A stretch of 64,000 nucleotides of DNA from contig NZ_FNDJ01000005.1 of the NCBI RefSeq assembly GCF_900099965.1, forward strand, positions 372,001-436,000, given 5' to 3'. Under the pieces are notes generated by a model. The model worked only from the letters and a program-made list of their open reading frames with translations. It had not been told where the DNA came from and searched no databases. How positions within the stretch are numbered: the stretch's first letter is position 1; the number at the start of each line of letters is the position of its first letter. Source of the DNA: Nonomuraea jiangxiensis (GTDB lineage: Bacteria; Actinomycetota; Actinomycetes; Streptosporangiales; Streptosporangiaceae). Positions 45,471 through 54,733 of the stretch are shown piece by piece. The translations under genes were made by a program, and so were the position numbers.

Positions 45471-46232
45471 ATGGGATATGACGCGTTGTTCCGCCTCGAT
45501 GGGCGACGGGCCGTGGTGATCGGGGCTGGGAGCGGGATCGGCCGGGAGGCGGCGCTGGCGCTGGCCGCCCACGGGGCCGGCGTGGTGTGCGCGGACCTCG
45601 ACCTGGACGCGGCGGAGCGGACGGCCGCCGGGTGCGGCGGGTCCGCCCGCCTGGTCGACGTGCTGGACGACGCCGCGGTGCGCGGCCTGGCCGCCGCGGA
45701 GCCGGCCGACGTGCTGGTGTTCACGGCGGCCACGAACGTGCGCAAGCGGCTGCTCGACTACTCCGGCGAGGAGTTCGAGCGGGTGGTGAACCTCAACCTA
45801 CGGGCCTCGTTCGACGTGGTGCGCGCGTTCGGGGCGGGCATGGTCGAGCGGGGGCGCGGCTCGATCATCGGGTTCGCGTCGATCCGGGCGTCCGTCACCG
45901 AGCCGGGGCAGGGCGTCTACTCCGCCACCAAGGCGGGGCTGGTGCAGCTGCTGCGGACGGCGGCGGCCGAGTTCGGGCCGAGCGGGGTGCGGGTCAACGC
46001 CATCGCGCCGGGCGTCGTCGAGACGCCGCTGACCCGGCAGATCAAGGACAACCCCGACTGGTACGCCGCGTACGCCGCCAAGAGCGCCCTGGGCCGGTGG
46101 GCGTCGGCGGAAGAGCTGGCCGGCGCGGTGGTCTACCTGGCCGGCGACGCGGCCAGCTTCGTGACCGGCTCCGTCCTGTACGTGGACGGCGGCTGGACCG
46201 CCGTGGACGGCCGCTTCGACCCGCCCAACTGA
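45471..46232 (+). CDS. Short-chain dehydrogenase/reductase, predicted GntR regulon member
   Basis: A 253-residue classical SDR of the FabG / sugar-alcohol dehydrogenase type. The cofactor motif is GAGSGIGREAALALA; catalytic residues are Ser in IIGFASIRAS and YxxxK in YSATK. The C-terminus has the usual GEELA-like (SAEELAGAVVYLAGD) and VDGGW blocks. It is probably NAD(P)-dependent and acts on a hydroxy acid or sugar derivative. The ATG at 45471 is 17 bases after a FadR-type palindrome also found at the catabolic operon, so it probably belongs to the same regulon. It converges with the PL8 lyase gene. Confidence 0.88.
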   Translation: MGYDALFRLDGRRAVVIGAGSGIGREAALALAAHGAGVVCADLDLDAAERTAAGCGGSARLVDVLDDAAVRGLAAAEPADVLVFTAATNVRKRLLDYSGEEFERVVNLNLRASFDVVRAFGAGMVERGRGSIIGFASIRASVTEPGQGVYSATKAGLVQLLRTAAAEFGPSGVRVNAIAPGVVETPLTRQIKDNPDWYAAYAAKSALGRWASAEELAGAVVYLAGDAASFVTGSVLYVDGGWTAVDGRFDPPN

Positions 46233-46298
46233 CCCCCGCAGCAGTGACAGGGGCGGAGGCCCTTGCCCGGCCGGGTCAGGCGGCCCGCCGCCCGACCG

Positions 46299-49200
46299 TC
46301 AGCGGCGGCGCAGGCGGGCCTGCAGCGGCCGGCCGTGCACCGTCTCGAACTCGACGACCGTGCGCGACCCCGTGACCCTGGCGCGGCACGGCTGGCCCTC
46401 CTCCGCCCGCCAGCGCCCCTCCAGGGTCACCCGCAGCAGGTGCGGGTGGCTCGGCTCGGCCAGCCAGGGCCGCGACCACGGGCTGTAGTGCCCGACGTAG
46501 CGCCCCCGCTCGTACTGGTCGAGGTCGATCCCGCTGTAGAGCCGCAGGTCCGGATCGCAGACCGCCAGCACCAGCCCGTCGCCCTCCTCCCGGACGAGCA
46601 GCATCGAGGGCGTGTCCACCTCGCGCACCACCCCGTCCAGGCGGGTGCGCTCGAACACCGCGTACCCGGTCAGGCCGGTCTCCCGGTCGCTGACGACGTG
46701 CGCCGCCCGGTCGGCCCGCAGCACCCGGTACGGCGCCCGCGCCGGATCCGCCATCGCGGCGGCGAAGCCGGCCATCCGCTCGGCGGTCGTGTTCACCACC
46801 ATCGCGTACTGGTAGGTCCCGTCGCGCGGCGCCCGCCCGTGCCTGATCCAGGCGGTGGCGAAGTCCCCGGCGGTGGGCTCCTCGGTGGCGTTGTGCCGGG
46901 AGGACTGGGCCGAGCGGGTGAGGGCGACCCGCTGCCCGGCTGCCAGGTAGTAGCCGATGCCCTTGTCGTCCAGCAGCCAGCGCGGCGCGCCGTCGAGCGC
47001 CTCGTAAGGGAAGGCCGTCACCGCGGACCCGTCCACCACCGTGGCCGCGTCCCGGGCGGCCAGCCGGGTCTGGAACAGGGTGGTCTCGGTCTCGTCGGCT
47101 CGGTCGTCGTTCGTGATGCCGGTGCCGACGGCCACGATCCGGTCGTCGAACAGGAACACCGACTTGCGGGCCCGGTGCGTGCCGTCGTACTTGGGGTGGC
47201 CGTGCAGGTCCATGGCGAACATGCCGTTGCGCCCGTCGATGCTGTGCGCCCCGGCGAAGCGGGAGTCGGTCAGCAGCATCTCCTCGATGGCCCCGGTGAG
47301 GTCGCCCTTGAGCCGGTCGAGCGGCTTGTGGATGACCGTGGTGCCGGGCCGCCGGTTCCAGTCCCAGCCGGGCTGGGCGTAGCCGCTGTCGAGGTTGGTG
47401 ACCGGGTCGCCGCGGTGCAGGACCTGGATCTGGCCGTAGGTGTTGTAGCGGCCGTACCAGTTGGCTCCGACGTAGATCTCGGTGCTCCACAGGTAGCGGT
47501 TGTGGCCGCGTACGGTGACCTGCCACTCCTCGCGCCGGTGCACGGCGAGCGCCGCGTAGTTGAGCGCCCACGTCCCGCTCGGCGCGGCCTCGGCCCTGAT
47601 GCCGCGGGCGGCCAGCCGGGCGGCGAGGTCGCGCTGCTCCGGCGTGGGCGAGGCGGGCAGCAGCCGCAGGAAGGCGGCGGCGATGTCGTCGTCCATGGGC
47701 GCGAGCCACTGGAAGGGGACGATCGACAGGGCGGTGGCGCCGCTGGGGTTGCGGCCGCTGATGGAGATCGGCCACTGCGCCTTGTTGGCGTAGACGCGCT
47801 GCATGAGCAGTGCCTTCTTGAGCCAGCCGAACGCCTCGCCGGAGACGGCGAAGGCGCCGCCGCGCATGACGTAGACGAGCGGGGCGAGCCCGGCCAGGCC
47901 GTCGCGCACGTAGTCGGGGAAGAAGCCGACGTGGTGGAAGGCCGTGCCGTCCACCTTGATCCCGTCCTGGATGCCGTCGGTGGGCATCAGGGTGTCGTTC
48001 AGCCAGTCGCGCAGCACCCGCAGGTAGGCGACCTGCTCGGCCTCGCCGTCGCGCAGCAGCACGGCCGCCAGCATGCCGCGGAACGTGGTGTTGTGGATGT
48101 CCATCATGCTGCCGCGCGCCATCCGGAACCCGAAGCCGCGGAAGATCCGGCCGAGCCCGGTGAGCCACTCCAGATCCGCCCGGACCCGCTCGAACTCCCC
48201 GGCCGCGCGCAGCGCGTCGCGCATGAGGTAGACGGAGTCGTGGAAGCCGCGGGCGTCGTAGCCGAGGTGGTGGATCGTGCCCTGGCCGCTGCCCCTGGTC
48301 CAGCCCTGCTCGCGCAGGTGGGCGACCATCCGCAGGTAGAGCCCGGCCAGCGCGGGCCGGTCCTGCGCGCTCGCCTGGTGGGCGCGGGCGATGGCCTGCA
48401 TCAGGTCCGTGCAGGCGCGCAGCGTCACCGGGTTCACGAACGCCTTCAGCTCGGCCGCGATCTCCACCGGGTAGATCTGCGACTGGTAGGCGTGGGTGGG
48501 CCGGCCGACCAGGGCGTTCACCTGCGCGGTGAGGGCGGGGACGTCCGCCTTGACCGGGGCGATGAGGTATTCGTCGTGGTAGCGGGTGTGCAGGGTGCGC
48601 AGCGCGTCCAGCTCCGCCGCGGTCGGGGGTGACGGGTCCGGCTTGACGGTGGCCAGCAGCCGGTCGAAGCGGTTGAGGGCCTGCCAGTGCTGGTTGTCGT
48701 ACTCGTCGCCCTCAGGGGCGATGTCGGGGAGCTGGTGGTCGCTGTTGGGGGCGTCGGGGCGCAGGGGCACGTTCAGCATGAGCTGGTCGAGGTGCAGGGC
48801 GCCGGCGCGGCGCGGGGCGATGACCCGCAGGGTGTCCATGGCGGGGTGGGGCTTGCCGCGCATGTCGTACGCGTACCGCACCCACGCCGTACGCCACCCG
48901 CTGAAGCCCAGCCGGAACTCGAACCAGACGTCGGTGCGCTCACCCCTGCCGAACTCGAACCTGAGCACGTCGTCCACCGGCGTCCCGTTGTGCACCCACA
49001 CGCAGAACGCGTCCACCATCCCCTGCCACGCCTGGTCGTCGCCGTAGCGGTAGGGGTCGGGCGCCCACTTCAGCGGCGCCCTGACGGTGATCACGTCGCC
49101 CGGGCCGTGGTCCCAGCGCAGTGACCTGGTCCCGCACACCGCCACCTGGTCGCCGATCGACAGCCCGGTGCCGGAGAAGTGCGGCGGGACCGCGCTCTCC

Positions 49201-49388
49201 AGCAGGAACACCGGCGGCTCCAGCGCCATCGCCCGCTGCTCCAGGCCGGGATCGAGGGCCGCGGCAAGGGCGGAGCCCGGACCGGTGCCCGCGGTCATGG
49301 CGGCGGCGGGCTCCGGCAGGGTGAGGAAGGCGCTTGCCGCCCCGGCCTTGAACACCGTCCTGCGCGTGATCTTCGCCATGGCCGCCAT
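46299..49388 (-). CDS. Polysaccharide lyase family 8 protein, chondroitinase ABC-like, Tat-exported
   Basis: A 1029-residue secreted lyase. The N-terminus has a twin-arginine signal (KITRRTVFKAG). An N-terminal beta-sandwich (to about residue 230) precedes an alpha/alpha-toroid and C-terminal beta domains. Catalytic residues can be aligned to chondroitinase ABC I: His and Tyr in DGTAFHHVGFFPDY, Arg in ISGRNPSG and Glu in WSTEIYVGANWYGRY. It should cleave uronic-acid polysaccharides such as chondroitin or hyaluronan by beta-elimination. The start is ATG 49388 or 49379; no clear ribosome binding site is seen. The gene follows the aldehyde dehydrogenase gene by 44 bases, so it may share that operon or have its own promoter. 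Confidence 0.82.
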   Translation of the reverse strand: MAAMAKITRRTVFKAGAASAFLTLPEPAAAMTAGTGPGSALAAALDPGLEQRAMALEPPVFLLESAVPPHFSGTGLSIGDQVAVCGTRSLRWDHGPGDVITVRAPLKWAPDPYRYGDDQAWQGMVDAFCVWVHNGTPVDDVLRFEFGRGERTDVWFEFRLGFSGWRTAWVRYAYDMRGKPHPAMDTLRVIAPRRAGALHLDQLMLNVPLRPDAPNSDHQLPDIAPEGDEYDNQHWQALNRFDRLLATVKPDPSPPTAAELDALRTLHTRYHDEYLIAPVKADVPALTAQVNALVGRPTHAYQSQIYPVEIAAELKAFVNPVTLRACTDLMQAIARAHQASAQDRPALAGLYLRMVAHLREQGWTRGSGQGTIHHLGYDARGFHDSVYLMRDALRAAGEFERVRADLEWLTGLGRIFRGFGFRMARGSMMDIHNTTFRGMLAAVLLRDGEAEQVAYLRVLRDWLNDTLMPTDGIQDGIKVDGTAFHHVGFFPDYVRDGLAGLAPLVYVMRGGAFAVSGEAFGWLKKALLMQRVYANKAQWPISISGRNPSGATALSIVPFQWLAPMDDDIAAAFLRLLPASPTPEQRDLAARLAARGIRAEAAPSGTWALNYAALAVHRREEWQVTVRGHNRYLWSTEIYVGANWYGRYNTYGQIQVLHRGDPVTNLDSGYAQPGWDWNRRPGTTVIHKPLDRLKGDLTGAIEEMLLTDSRFAGAHSIDGRNGMFAMDLHGHPKYDGTHRARKSVFLFDDRIVAVGTGITNDDRADETETTLFQTRLAARDAATVVDGSAVTAFPYEALDGAPRWLLDDKGIGYYLAAGQRVALTRSAQSSRHNATEEPTAGDFATAWIRHGRAPRDGTYQYAMVVNTTAERMAGFAAAMADPARAPYRVLRADRAAHVVSDRETGLTGYAVFERTRLDGVVREVDTPSMLLVREEGDGLVLAVCDPDLRLYSGIDLDQYERGRYVGHYSPWSRPWLAEPSHPHLLRVTLEGRWRAEEGQPCRARVTGSRTVVEFETVHGRPLQARLRRR

Positions 49389-49432
49389 CAAACGCGACAG
49401 TCGGGCGAAGGTAAAGACAACGCGTCGAACTG

Positions 49433-50854
49433 TTACGGCCGGATGATGGCCATCCTCGTGACCGTCAGCTCCTCGATGGCGAAGCGCGGCCCCTCGCGGC
49501 CGACGCCCGAGTCCTTGACGCCGCCGTAGGGCATGTTGTCCGCCCGGAACCCCGGCACCTCGTTGACCACCACTCCCCCGGCGTCGATGCGCTCGATCGC
49601 CGCGAACGCCGTGGCCAGCGACCGGGTGAAGACCGCCACGTGCAGGCCGTAGCGCGACTGGTTGACGGCGGCGAAGGCGGCGTCGAGGTCGGGCACCGAA
49701 CGCACGCACACGACCGGCCCGAAGATCTCCTCGTCCCACGCCGCCGCGCCGTCCGGCACGTCGGCGAGCACGGTGGGCGCGATGGCCCGGCCGTCGCGGT
49801 GCCCGCCCGTGAGCGGTTCGGCCCCGGAGGCGGCGATCCACTCCAGGACGCGGTCGGTGGCGGGCCCGTCGATGAGCGGGGCCACCCGGGTGCCGGGCAG
49901 CCGGGGGTCGCCGACCTCGACGTCCTTGACCCGCTCGGCCACCAGGGACAGGAACGCCTCGCGTACGGGCTCCTCGACCAGCACCCGCTGCACCGAGATG
50001 CACGCCTGGCCGGAGGCGTAGTAGCCGCCCCGCACGACCGCGTCGGCGGCGGCCTCCAGGTCGGCGTCGGCCGCCACCACGAGCGCGGCGTTCGAGCCGA
50101 GTTCCAGCAGGACCTTGGTGGGGGCGGCGTTGCGCGCGATGGCGTGGCCGGCGGCGGCCGAGCCGGTGAAGGAGACCGCGCCGATCCTGCGGTCCTCGAC
50201 CAGCCTGCGGCCGACCTCGACGTCCCCGGTGACGAGCTGCACGCCCCCCGGCGGCAGCGAGTCGCGCAGCAGGTGCACCAGCCAGAGGGTGGCCAGCGGG
50301 GTCGCCGGGGCGGGCTTGACGATCACGGGGCAGCCGGCGGCCACCGATGGGGCGATCTTGTGGGCGGCCAGCAGCAGCGGGTAGTTGAAGCCGGTGATCC
50401 CGACGACGACGCCGATCGGCCGGCGCGTCCAGAACCCGACCAGCCCCTCGCCGGACGGCAGCAGGTCCAGCGGCACGGTCTCCCCGTGCAGCCTGGCGAC
50501 CTCCTCGGCGGCCGTGGCCAGCGTGACGAGCGTCCTGGCCACCTCGACCTTGCAGTCCACCAGCGGCTTGCCGGTCTCCAGCACCAGCAGCCGCTCGAAG
50601 TCCTCCTGCCGGTCCCGCAGGGTGTCGTGGGCCCGCAGGAGGGCCGCGCGGCGGGCGTGCGAGGGCAGCGCGGCCATGGCGGGAGCCGCCGCCAGCGCCG
50701 CGTCGAGGGCCGCCGCGGCGAGTTCGGGCGTGCCCAGCGGGGCCTTGGCGACCAGGGATCCGTCGTAGGGGAAGAGCACGTCGGTGGTGCCGGCGGTCTC
50801 CACCCAGCCGTTCCCGATGGGCAGCCCGGACGGCCATTCGGCGGTGAAGGTCAT
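49433..50854 (-). CDS. NAD(P)-dependent aldehyde dehydrogenase
   Basis: A 473-residue aldehyde dehydrogenase. The catalytic Cys is in GGYYASGQACISVQRVLVEE and the general base Glu in LLELGSNAALVV. The cofactor region has GITGFNYPLLLAAHKIAPSV and SFTGSAAAGHAIA. It oxidises an aldehyde to the acid; the GQACISVQR subtype occurs in catabolic members acting on hydroxy- or semialdehydes. The ATG overlaps the stop of the P1 peptidase gene by 4 bases (ATGA), so it is translationally coupled. In this operon it would oxidise an aldehyde released from an imported amide or peptide; the substrate is not known. Confidence 0.88.
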   Translation of the reverse strand: MTFTAEWPSGLPIGNGWVETAGTTDVLFPYDGSLVAKAPLGTPELAAAALDAALAAAPAMAALPSHARRAALLRAHDTLRDRQEDFERLLVLETGKPLVDCKVEVARTLVTLATAAEEVARLHGETVPLDLLPSGEGLVGFWTRRPIGVVVGITGFNYPLLLAAHKIAPSVAAGCPVIVKPAPATPLATLWLVHLLRDSLPPGGVQLVTGDVEVGRRLVEDRRIGAVSFTGSAAAGHAIARNAAPTKVLLELGSNAALVVAADADLEAAADAVVRGGYYASGQACISVQRVLVEEPVREAFLSLVAERVKDVEVGDPRLPGTRVAPLIDGPATDRVLEWIAASGAEPLTGGHRDGRAIAPTVLADVPDGAAAWDEEIFGPVVCVRSVPDLDAAFAAVNQSRYGLHVAVFTRSLATAFAAIERIDAGGVVVNEVPGFRADNMPYGGVKDSGVGREGPRFAIEELTVTRMAIIRP

Positions 50855-51873
50855 GATCGCCCTCCTGTGGCGCTCGGGAACACGTCGAGGTACGCGGGCG
50901 CGTCCTCGCGACCGGTGGCGGCCAGTACGGCGTGCGCGACGGCCCTGCTGAACACGTCGGCCGCCGCCGCCAGCGTGTCCTGGAGGGCGTCGTGGCCGGG
51001 GACCGGGCGGGCACAGGTGGCCAGGGCGAAGATGGTGTCGCCGTCGGTCATGGTGTGCGCCGGCCGGATGGCCCTGGCCAGGCCGTCGTGGGCCACCCCT
51101 GCGAGCTTGCCGCACTGCGCCTTGCCGAGGTCCAGGTCGGTGGCCACCACGCCGATGGTGGTGTTGAAGGACGGCCGGTTCTCGGGGTTCCAGGCCACGA
51201 CCTCGTGCGGGGCGGGCGGCCGGAGGTGGTCGAACTCGCCGGGCAGCCCGTATCTGGCGCCGGCGAGGGTGCCGTCGACCGGGTCGAGCACCGAGCCGGC
51301 GGGGTTGACCACGGCCAGGGCGGCGACGGTGGCGCCGCAGTCCAGGACGGCGCTGGCCGTGCCCACGCCGCCGGCCAAGCCGCCCGCCGTCGCGGCGGTG
51401 CCCGCTCCGACGGAGCCGTTGGCCTCCGGGGGCGTCGTGCCGGGGTGCGGGTGCGCGGCGGCGTCGTAGGCCGCGCTGCCCAGGGCGGCGTCCGGGGTGG
51501 CGCGGAACGTTCCGCCCCGGCCCAGGTCGAAGATGACGGCCGCGGGGACGATCGGGACCACGCCGCCCGCCACGGGGTAGCCGACGCCCGCGTCCGCGAG
51601 CCGGTCCACCACCCCGCAGGCGGCGGCCAGCCCGTACGCGCTGCCGCCGGTCAGCACCACGGCGTGCACCCGCTGCACCAGGTTGCGCGGGTCGAGCAGC
51701 TCGGTCTCCCGGGTCCCCGGGGCGGCCCCGCGCACGTCGACCCCCGCCACGGCGCCGCCGTCGGGGGCCAGCACGACCGTGGTGCCGGTCCGGTGGCCGC
51801 CGCCGACCCGCTGGGCGTGCCCGACCCGCAGCCCGGCCACGTCCACCAGAGAGTTCGTCGGCCCGGGACGCAT
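50851..51873 (-). CDS. P1 family (DmpA/NylC-like) self-cleaving amidohydrolase
   Basis: A 340-residue N-terminal-nucleophile hydrolase of family S58/P95. The typical start (NSLVDVAGLRVGHAQ, TGTTVVLAPDGG) and HAVVLTGGSAYGLAAACGV are present. The self-cleavage site should be Asn237-Thr238 in RPSFNTTIGVVATD, the same Asn-Thr pair used by the nylon-oligomer hydrolase NylC, rather than the Gly-Ser of DmpA. Substrates in the family are beta-aminopeptides, D-aminoacyl amides and cyclic or linear aminohexanoate oligomers. The gene is coupled to its neighbours by TGATG and ATGA overlaps. It acts in the cytoplasm, as no signal peptide is seen. Confidence 0.87.
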   Translation of the reverse strand: MRPGPTNSLVDVAGLRVGHAQRVGGGHRTGTTVVLAPDGGAVAGVDVRGAAPGTRETELLDPRNLVQRVHAVVLTGGSAYGLAAACGVVDRLADAGVGYPVAGGVVPIVPAAVIFDLGRGGTFRATPDAALGSAAYDAAAHPHPGTTPPEANGSVGAGTAATAGGLAGGVGTASAVLDCGATVAALAVVNPAGSVLDPVDGTLAGARYGLPGEFDHLRPPAPHEVVAWNPENRPSFNTTIGVVATDLDLGKAQCGKLAGVAHDGLARAIRPAHTMTDGDTIFALATCARPVPGHDALQDTLAAAADVFSRAVAHAVLAATGREDAPAYLDVFPSATGGRS

Positions 51874-53051
51874 CAGTAGTCCCCGTTCAGGAAGCGCCGC
51901 GCGGCCTCGGCGAACACGCGGGTGCACCGGACGATCTCGGCCACCTCGACGAACTCGTCCGCCTGGTGCGCGATCCACTTCCCGCCGGGCCCGTACACGA
52001 CCGAGGGGATGCCGCCCCAGTGCGTCAGCACGGTCCCGTCCGTCGAGCCCGGCACCCCGCCGTACACCGGCTCCTCCCCCGTCACCGACCGGTGGGCGGC
52101 GGCCAGCGCGGCCACCACCGGGTCGGAGACGGGCACATCCACCGGCGGCCGGTCCACCAGGATCGACACCTCGGCGGCGATCCCGTCGTATCCGGCGAGG
52201 GCGGCCACCCGGTCGGCGACGACCTTGTGCTCGACCCCGGGGATCGTCCGCACGTCCACGAACACCGAGGCCACGGCGGGGATCACGTTGACCTGCTCCT
52301 CCGAACCGGCCCGCAGCACGGTGGGGGTGACGTACACCTCGCCGAGGTGCTCGTGCGCCGGGTGCCGCGCCTGCAGCTCGTCCTGCAGCGCCCCGAGGCC
52401 CGCCAGCAGCGCGCCCACGGCGGGGATGGGGTTGCGGCCGTGCTGCGGCATGGCCCCGTGCGCCATCTTTCCGGTGAGGTCCACCCGCAGCCGCAGCGCT
52501 CCCTTGGCCACGGCGCAGATCTCCCCGGCCTCCGGCTCGGCCACGATCGCGCCGTCCACGTCGGCGGTCAGCCCCTCGGCGACGAAGTGGTGCGCGCCGA
52601 GCATGAGGCCCTCCTCGTCGGCCAGCGCGCACACCTTGATCCGGCCCGGGAACGGTCCAGCCAGCTGCAGCGCGCGGGTGGCGTAGAGGGTGGCGGCCAG
52701 GCCCGACTTCATGTCGGCGCTGCCCCGGCCCCACAGCCGCCCGTCGCGGATCTCGCCGCCGAACGGGTCCACGGTCCAGGTGGACAGATCACCCTCGGTG
52801 ACGACGTCCGTGTGGCCCTCGAACATCAGCGTCGGCCCGTCCCCGCCGCCGCCCTCGACCACCGCCACCACGTTCGGCCTGCCGGGCGCGGCCTCGGACA
52901 CCACCGGCCGCCATCCCCACTCGCGCATCTTCGCCTCGACCAGCTCGGCGGCGGGCCGCTCGTCGCGGCCCCGCGCCGGGTCGTTGGTGCTGGGGATCCG
53001 CACCAGCGCCTGCGTGAAGGCCACCACGCCCTCGGCATCGACCTCGATCAA
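51873..53051 (-). CDS. M20 family metallohydrolase (ArgE/DapE-type)
   Basis: A 392-residue two-zinc amidohydrolase. Metal ligands are in FEGHTDVV, GRGSADMKSG and ALADEEG, with a further acid in AEPEAGE, and the last His is in WIAHQADEFVEVAE. It removes acyl or aminoacyl groups from amides. The start is a TTG at 53051, decided by GGAGGG 7 bases upstream and by the TTGA overlap with the OppF stop. Downstream it overlaps the P1 peptidase gene by one base. With the peptide-type transporter it indicates use of peptide-like or N-acylated compounds. Confidence 0.87.
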   Translation of the reverse strand: MIEVDAEGVVAFTQALVRIPSTNDPARGRDERPAAELVEAKMREWGWRPVVSEAAPGRPNVVAVVEGGGGDGPTLMFEGHTDVVTEGDLSTWTVDPFGGEIRDGRLWGRGSADMKSGLAATLYATRALQLAGPFPGRIKVCALADEEGLMLGAHHFVAEGLTADVDGAIVAEPEAGEICAVAKGALRLRVDLTGKMAHGAMPQHGRNPIPAVGALLAGLGALQDELQARHPAHEHLGEVYVTPTVLRAGSEEQVNVIPAVASVFVDVRTIPGVEHKVVADRVAALAGYDGIAAEVSILVDRPPVDVPVSDPVVAALAAAHRSVTGEEPVYGGVPGSTDGTVLTHWGGIPSVVYGPGGKWIAHQADEFVEVAEIVRCTRVFAEAARRFLNGDY

Positions 53052-53848
53052 AGCAATCCCTCCAGAGTTGGTACGGCCTGCAGCAACGTACGCGTGTAGG
53101 CGTGGGCGGGCGCGGCCCAGACGTCGTCCACCGGCCCGGTCTCCACGATCTCGCCCCGGCTCATGACCGCGACCGTCTCGCACACGTGCCGCACCACGGA
53201 CAGGTCGTGCGAGACGAACACCAGCGTCAGCCCCAGCTCGTCGGCCAGGTCGGCCAGCAGGTTGAGGATCTGCCCGCGGACCGAGACGTCCAGGGCGCTG
53301 ACCGGTTCGTCGGCGACCAGCACCTTCGGCCGGGGCGCGAGCGCGCGGGCGATGGCGATGCGCTGCCGCTGCCCGCCGGAGAACTGGTGCGGGTACCGGT
53401 CGGCGGCCGTGGCGGGCAGCCCGACCGCGTCCAGCAGCCCGGCCACCCGGTCGCCGACGGGCAGGCCGAGGGCGGTGAGCGGCTCGGCGACGAGGTCGCG
53501 CACCCGCATGCGGGGGTCGAGCGAGCTCATCGGGTCCTGGAAGACGATCTGCAGGTTCTCGCGCAGGAAGCGCAGCCGCCGCTCCGGCAGGCCGGCGATC
53601 TCCTGCCCGTCGAAGCGGATGGAGCCTCCGGTGGGCTGGTCGAGCCCGCACAGCAGGCGCAGCAGCGTGGACTTGCCCGAGCCGGACTCGCCGACGATGC
53701 CGTAACGCTCGCCGCGGTGCACGGTCAGCGACACGTCCCGCAGCGCGTGCACCTCGGCTCCCGGTTTGGTGAGCGAGGTGCGGGGGCGGCGGTAGACGCG
53801 GGTGAGGTCGCGGGCCTCAATCAGCGGGGTGCCAGCATGCGTGGGCAT
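53048..53848 (-). CDS. Oligopeptide-type ABC transporter ATPase (OppF-like)
   Basis: A 266-residue ATPase. The Walker A motif is GESGSGKST, the signature FSGGQRQR, the Walker B VLVADEPVSALD, and the H-loop VSHDLSV. It powers import together with the OppD-like subunit and the two permeases. It is somewhat short for OppF and lacks the usual C-terminal cysteine cluster, which the OppD-like protein has. The ATG at 53848 lies inside the 3' end of the oppD-like gene (32-base overlap). Confidence 0.9.
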   Translation of the reverse strand: MPTHAGTPLIEARDLTRVYRRPRTSLTKPGAEVHALRDVSLTVHRGERYGIVGESGSGKSTLLRLLCGLDQPTGGSIRFDGQEIAGLPERRLRFLRENLQIVFQDPMSSLDPRMRVRDLVAEPLTALGLPVGDRVAGLLDAVGLPATAADRYPHQFSGGQRQRIAIARALAPRPKVLVADEPVSALDVSVRGQILNLLADLADELGLTLVFVSHDLSVVRHVCETVAVMSRGEIVETGPVDDVWAAPAHAYTRTLLQAVPTLEGLL

Positions 53849-54731
53849 GTCCGTCTCCTGTCAGCGCCGGGACCTGCTCGCACGCGGTGGTGGCCTGCGG
53901 GCAGCGGTTCCTGAACACGCAGCCGTCGGGGAAGTGGCCGGCCGGCGGGACGTTGCCCTGGATGGTGGGCAGGCGGGTGCCGCGCGGGGTGAGCTTGGAG
54001 GCGGCCAGCAGGCCCTCCGTGTAGCGGTGGCGGGGGCGGGTGAACACCTCGCGGATGGGGCCGCTCTCCACGACGCGGCCGCCGTACATGACCAGGACCC
54101 GCTCGCAGACGGAGGCCACGACGGCGAGGTCGTGGGTGATGAACAGCAGCGCGGGCGCGACCTCCGCGATCAGCTCCAGCATCTGCTTCTGCACGGTGAC
54201 GTCGAGCGCGGTGGTGGGCTCGTCGCAGATGAGCAGCCGGGGCTCGTTGGCCAGCGCGATGGCGAGCATGACGCGCTGGCGCTGGCCGCCGGACAGCTGG
54301 TGCGGGTAGGCGCGGAAGATCTGTTCCGGGTCGGGCAGCCGGACGCGGCCGAGCAGGTCGAGCGCCCGGGCGCGGGCCTCGGGGCTGGAGCGGCCGTGCA
54401 GGGTCATGACCTCGGCCACCTGGGCGCCGATCCGCATGAGCGGGTTCAGCGCGGTCATGGGCTCCTGGAAGACCATGGACAGCTCCCGGCCGCGCAGGTC
54501 CTTGATCCGGCTCTCGGGCACGCCGACCAGGTCGCGCTCGCCCAGGCGGGCGGTGCCGGAGGCGGTGACGCCTTCGGGGAGCAGCCCCATGAGCGACAGC
54601 GCGGTGAGCGACTTGCCTGACCCGGACTCGCCGATCAGCCCGACCCGCTCGCCGGGCGCGATGGCGAACGACACCTGGTGCACGAGCTCGGCGGAGTCCG
54701 CCCGCACGGTCAGGCCGTCAACACTCAGCAT
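53817..54731 (-). CDS. Oligopeptide-type ABC transporter ATPase (OppD-like)
   Basis: A 304-residue ATPase with Walker A GESGSGKSL, Q-loop VFQEPM, signature LSGGQRQR, Walker B LLICDEPTTALD and H-loop ITHDLAV. The C-terminal oligo_HPY region with cysteines (CVFRNRCPQATTACEQ, then CWHP) is typical of OppD/DppD and may bind an iron-sulfur cluster, as reported for DppD. The ATG at 54731 starts MLSVDGLTV; it lies 2 bases after the oppC-like stop. Confidence 0.9.
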   Translation of the reverse strand: MLSVDGLTVRADSAELVHQVSFAIAPGERVGLIGESGSGKSLTALSLMGLLPEGVTASGTARLGERDLVGVPESRIKDLRGRELSMVFQEPMTALNPLMRIGAQVAEVMTLHGRSSPEARARALDLLGRVRLPDPEQIFRAYPHQLSGGQRQRVMLAIALANEPRLLICDEPTTALDVTVQKQMLELIAEVAPALLFITHDLAVVASVCERVLVMYGGRVVESGPIREVFTRPRHRYTEGLLAASKLTPRGTRLPTIQGNVPPAGHFPDGCVFRNRCPQATTACEQVPALTGDGHAHACWHPAD

Positions 54732-54733
54732 GC

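Noticed and set aside
49389..51014. Upstream in-frame extension of the PL8 lyase frame, which would give a 1571-residue protein.
   Set aside because: This part lies antisense-register to no family and overlaps the aldehyde dehydrogenase in another frame with arginine/alanine-rich shadow sequence. The Tat signal at 49388 marks the true start.
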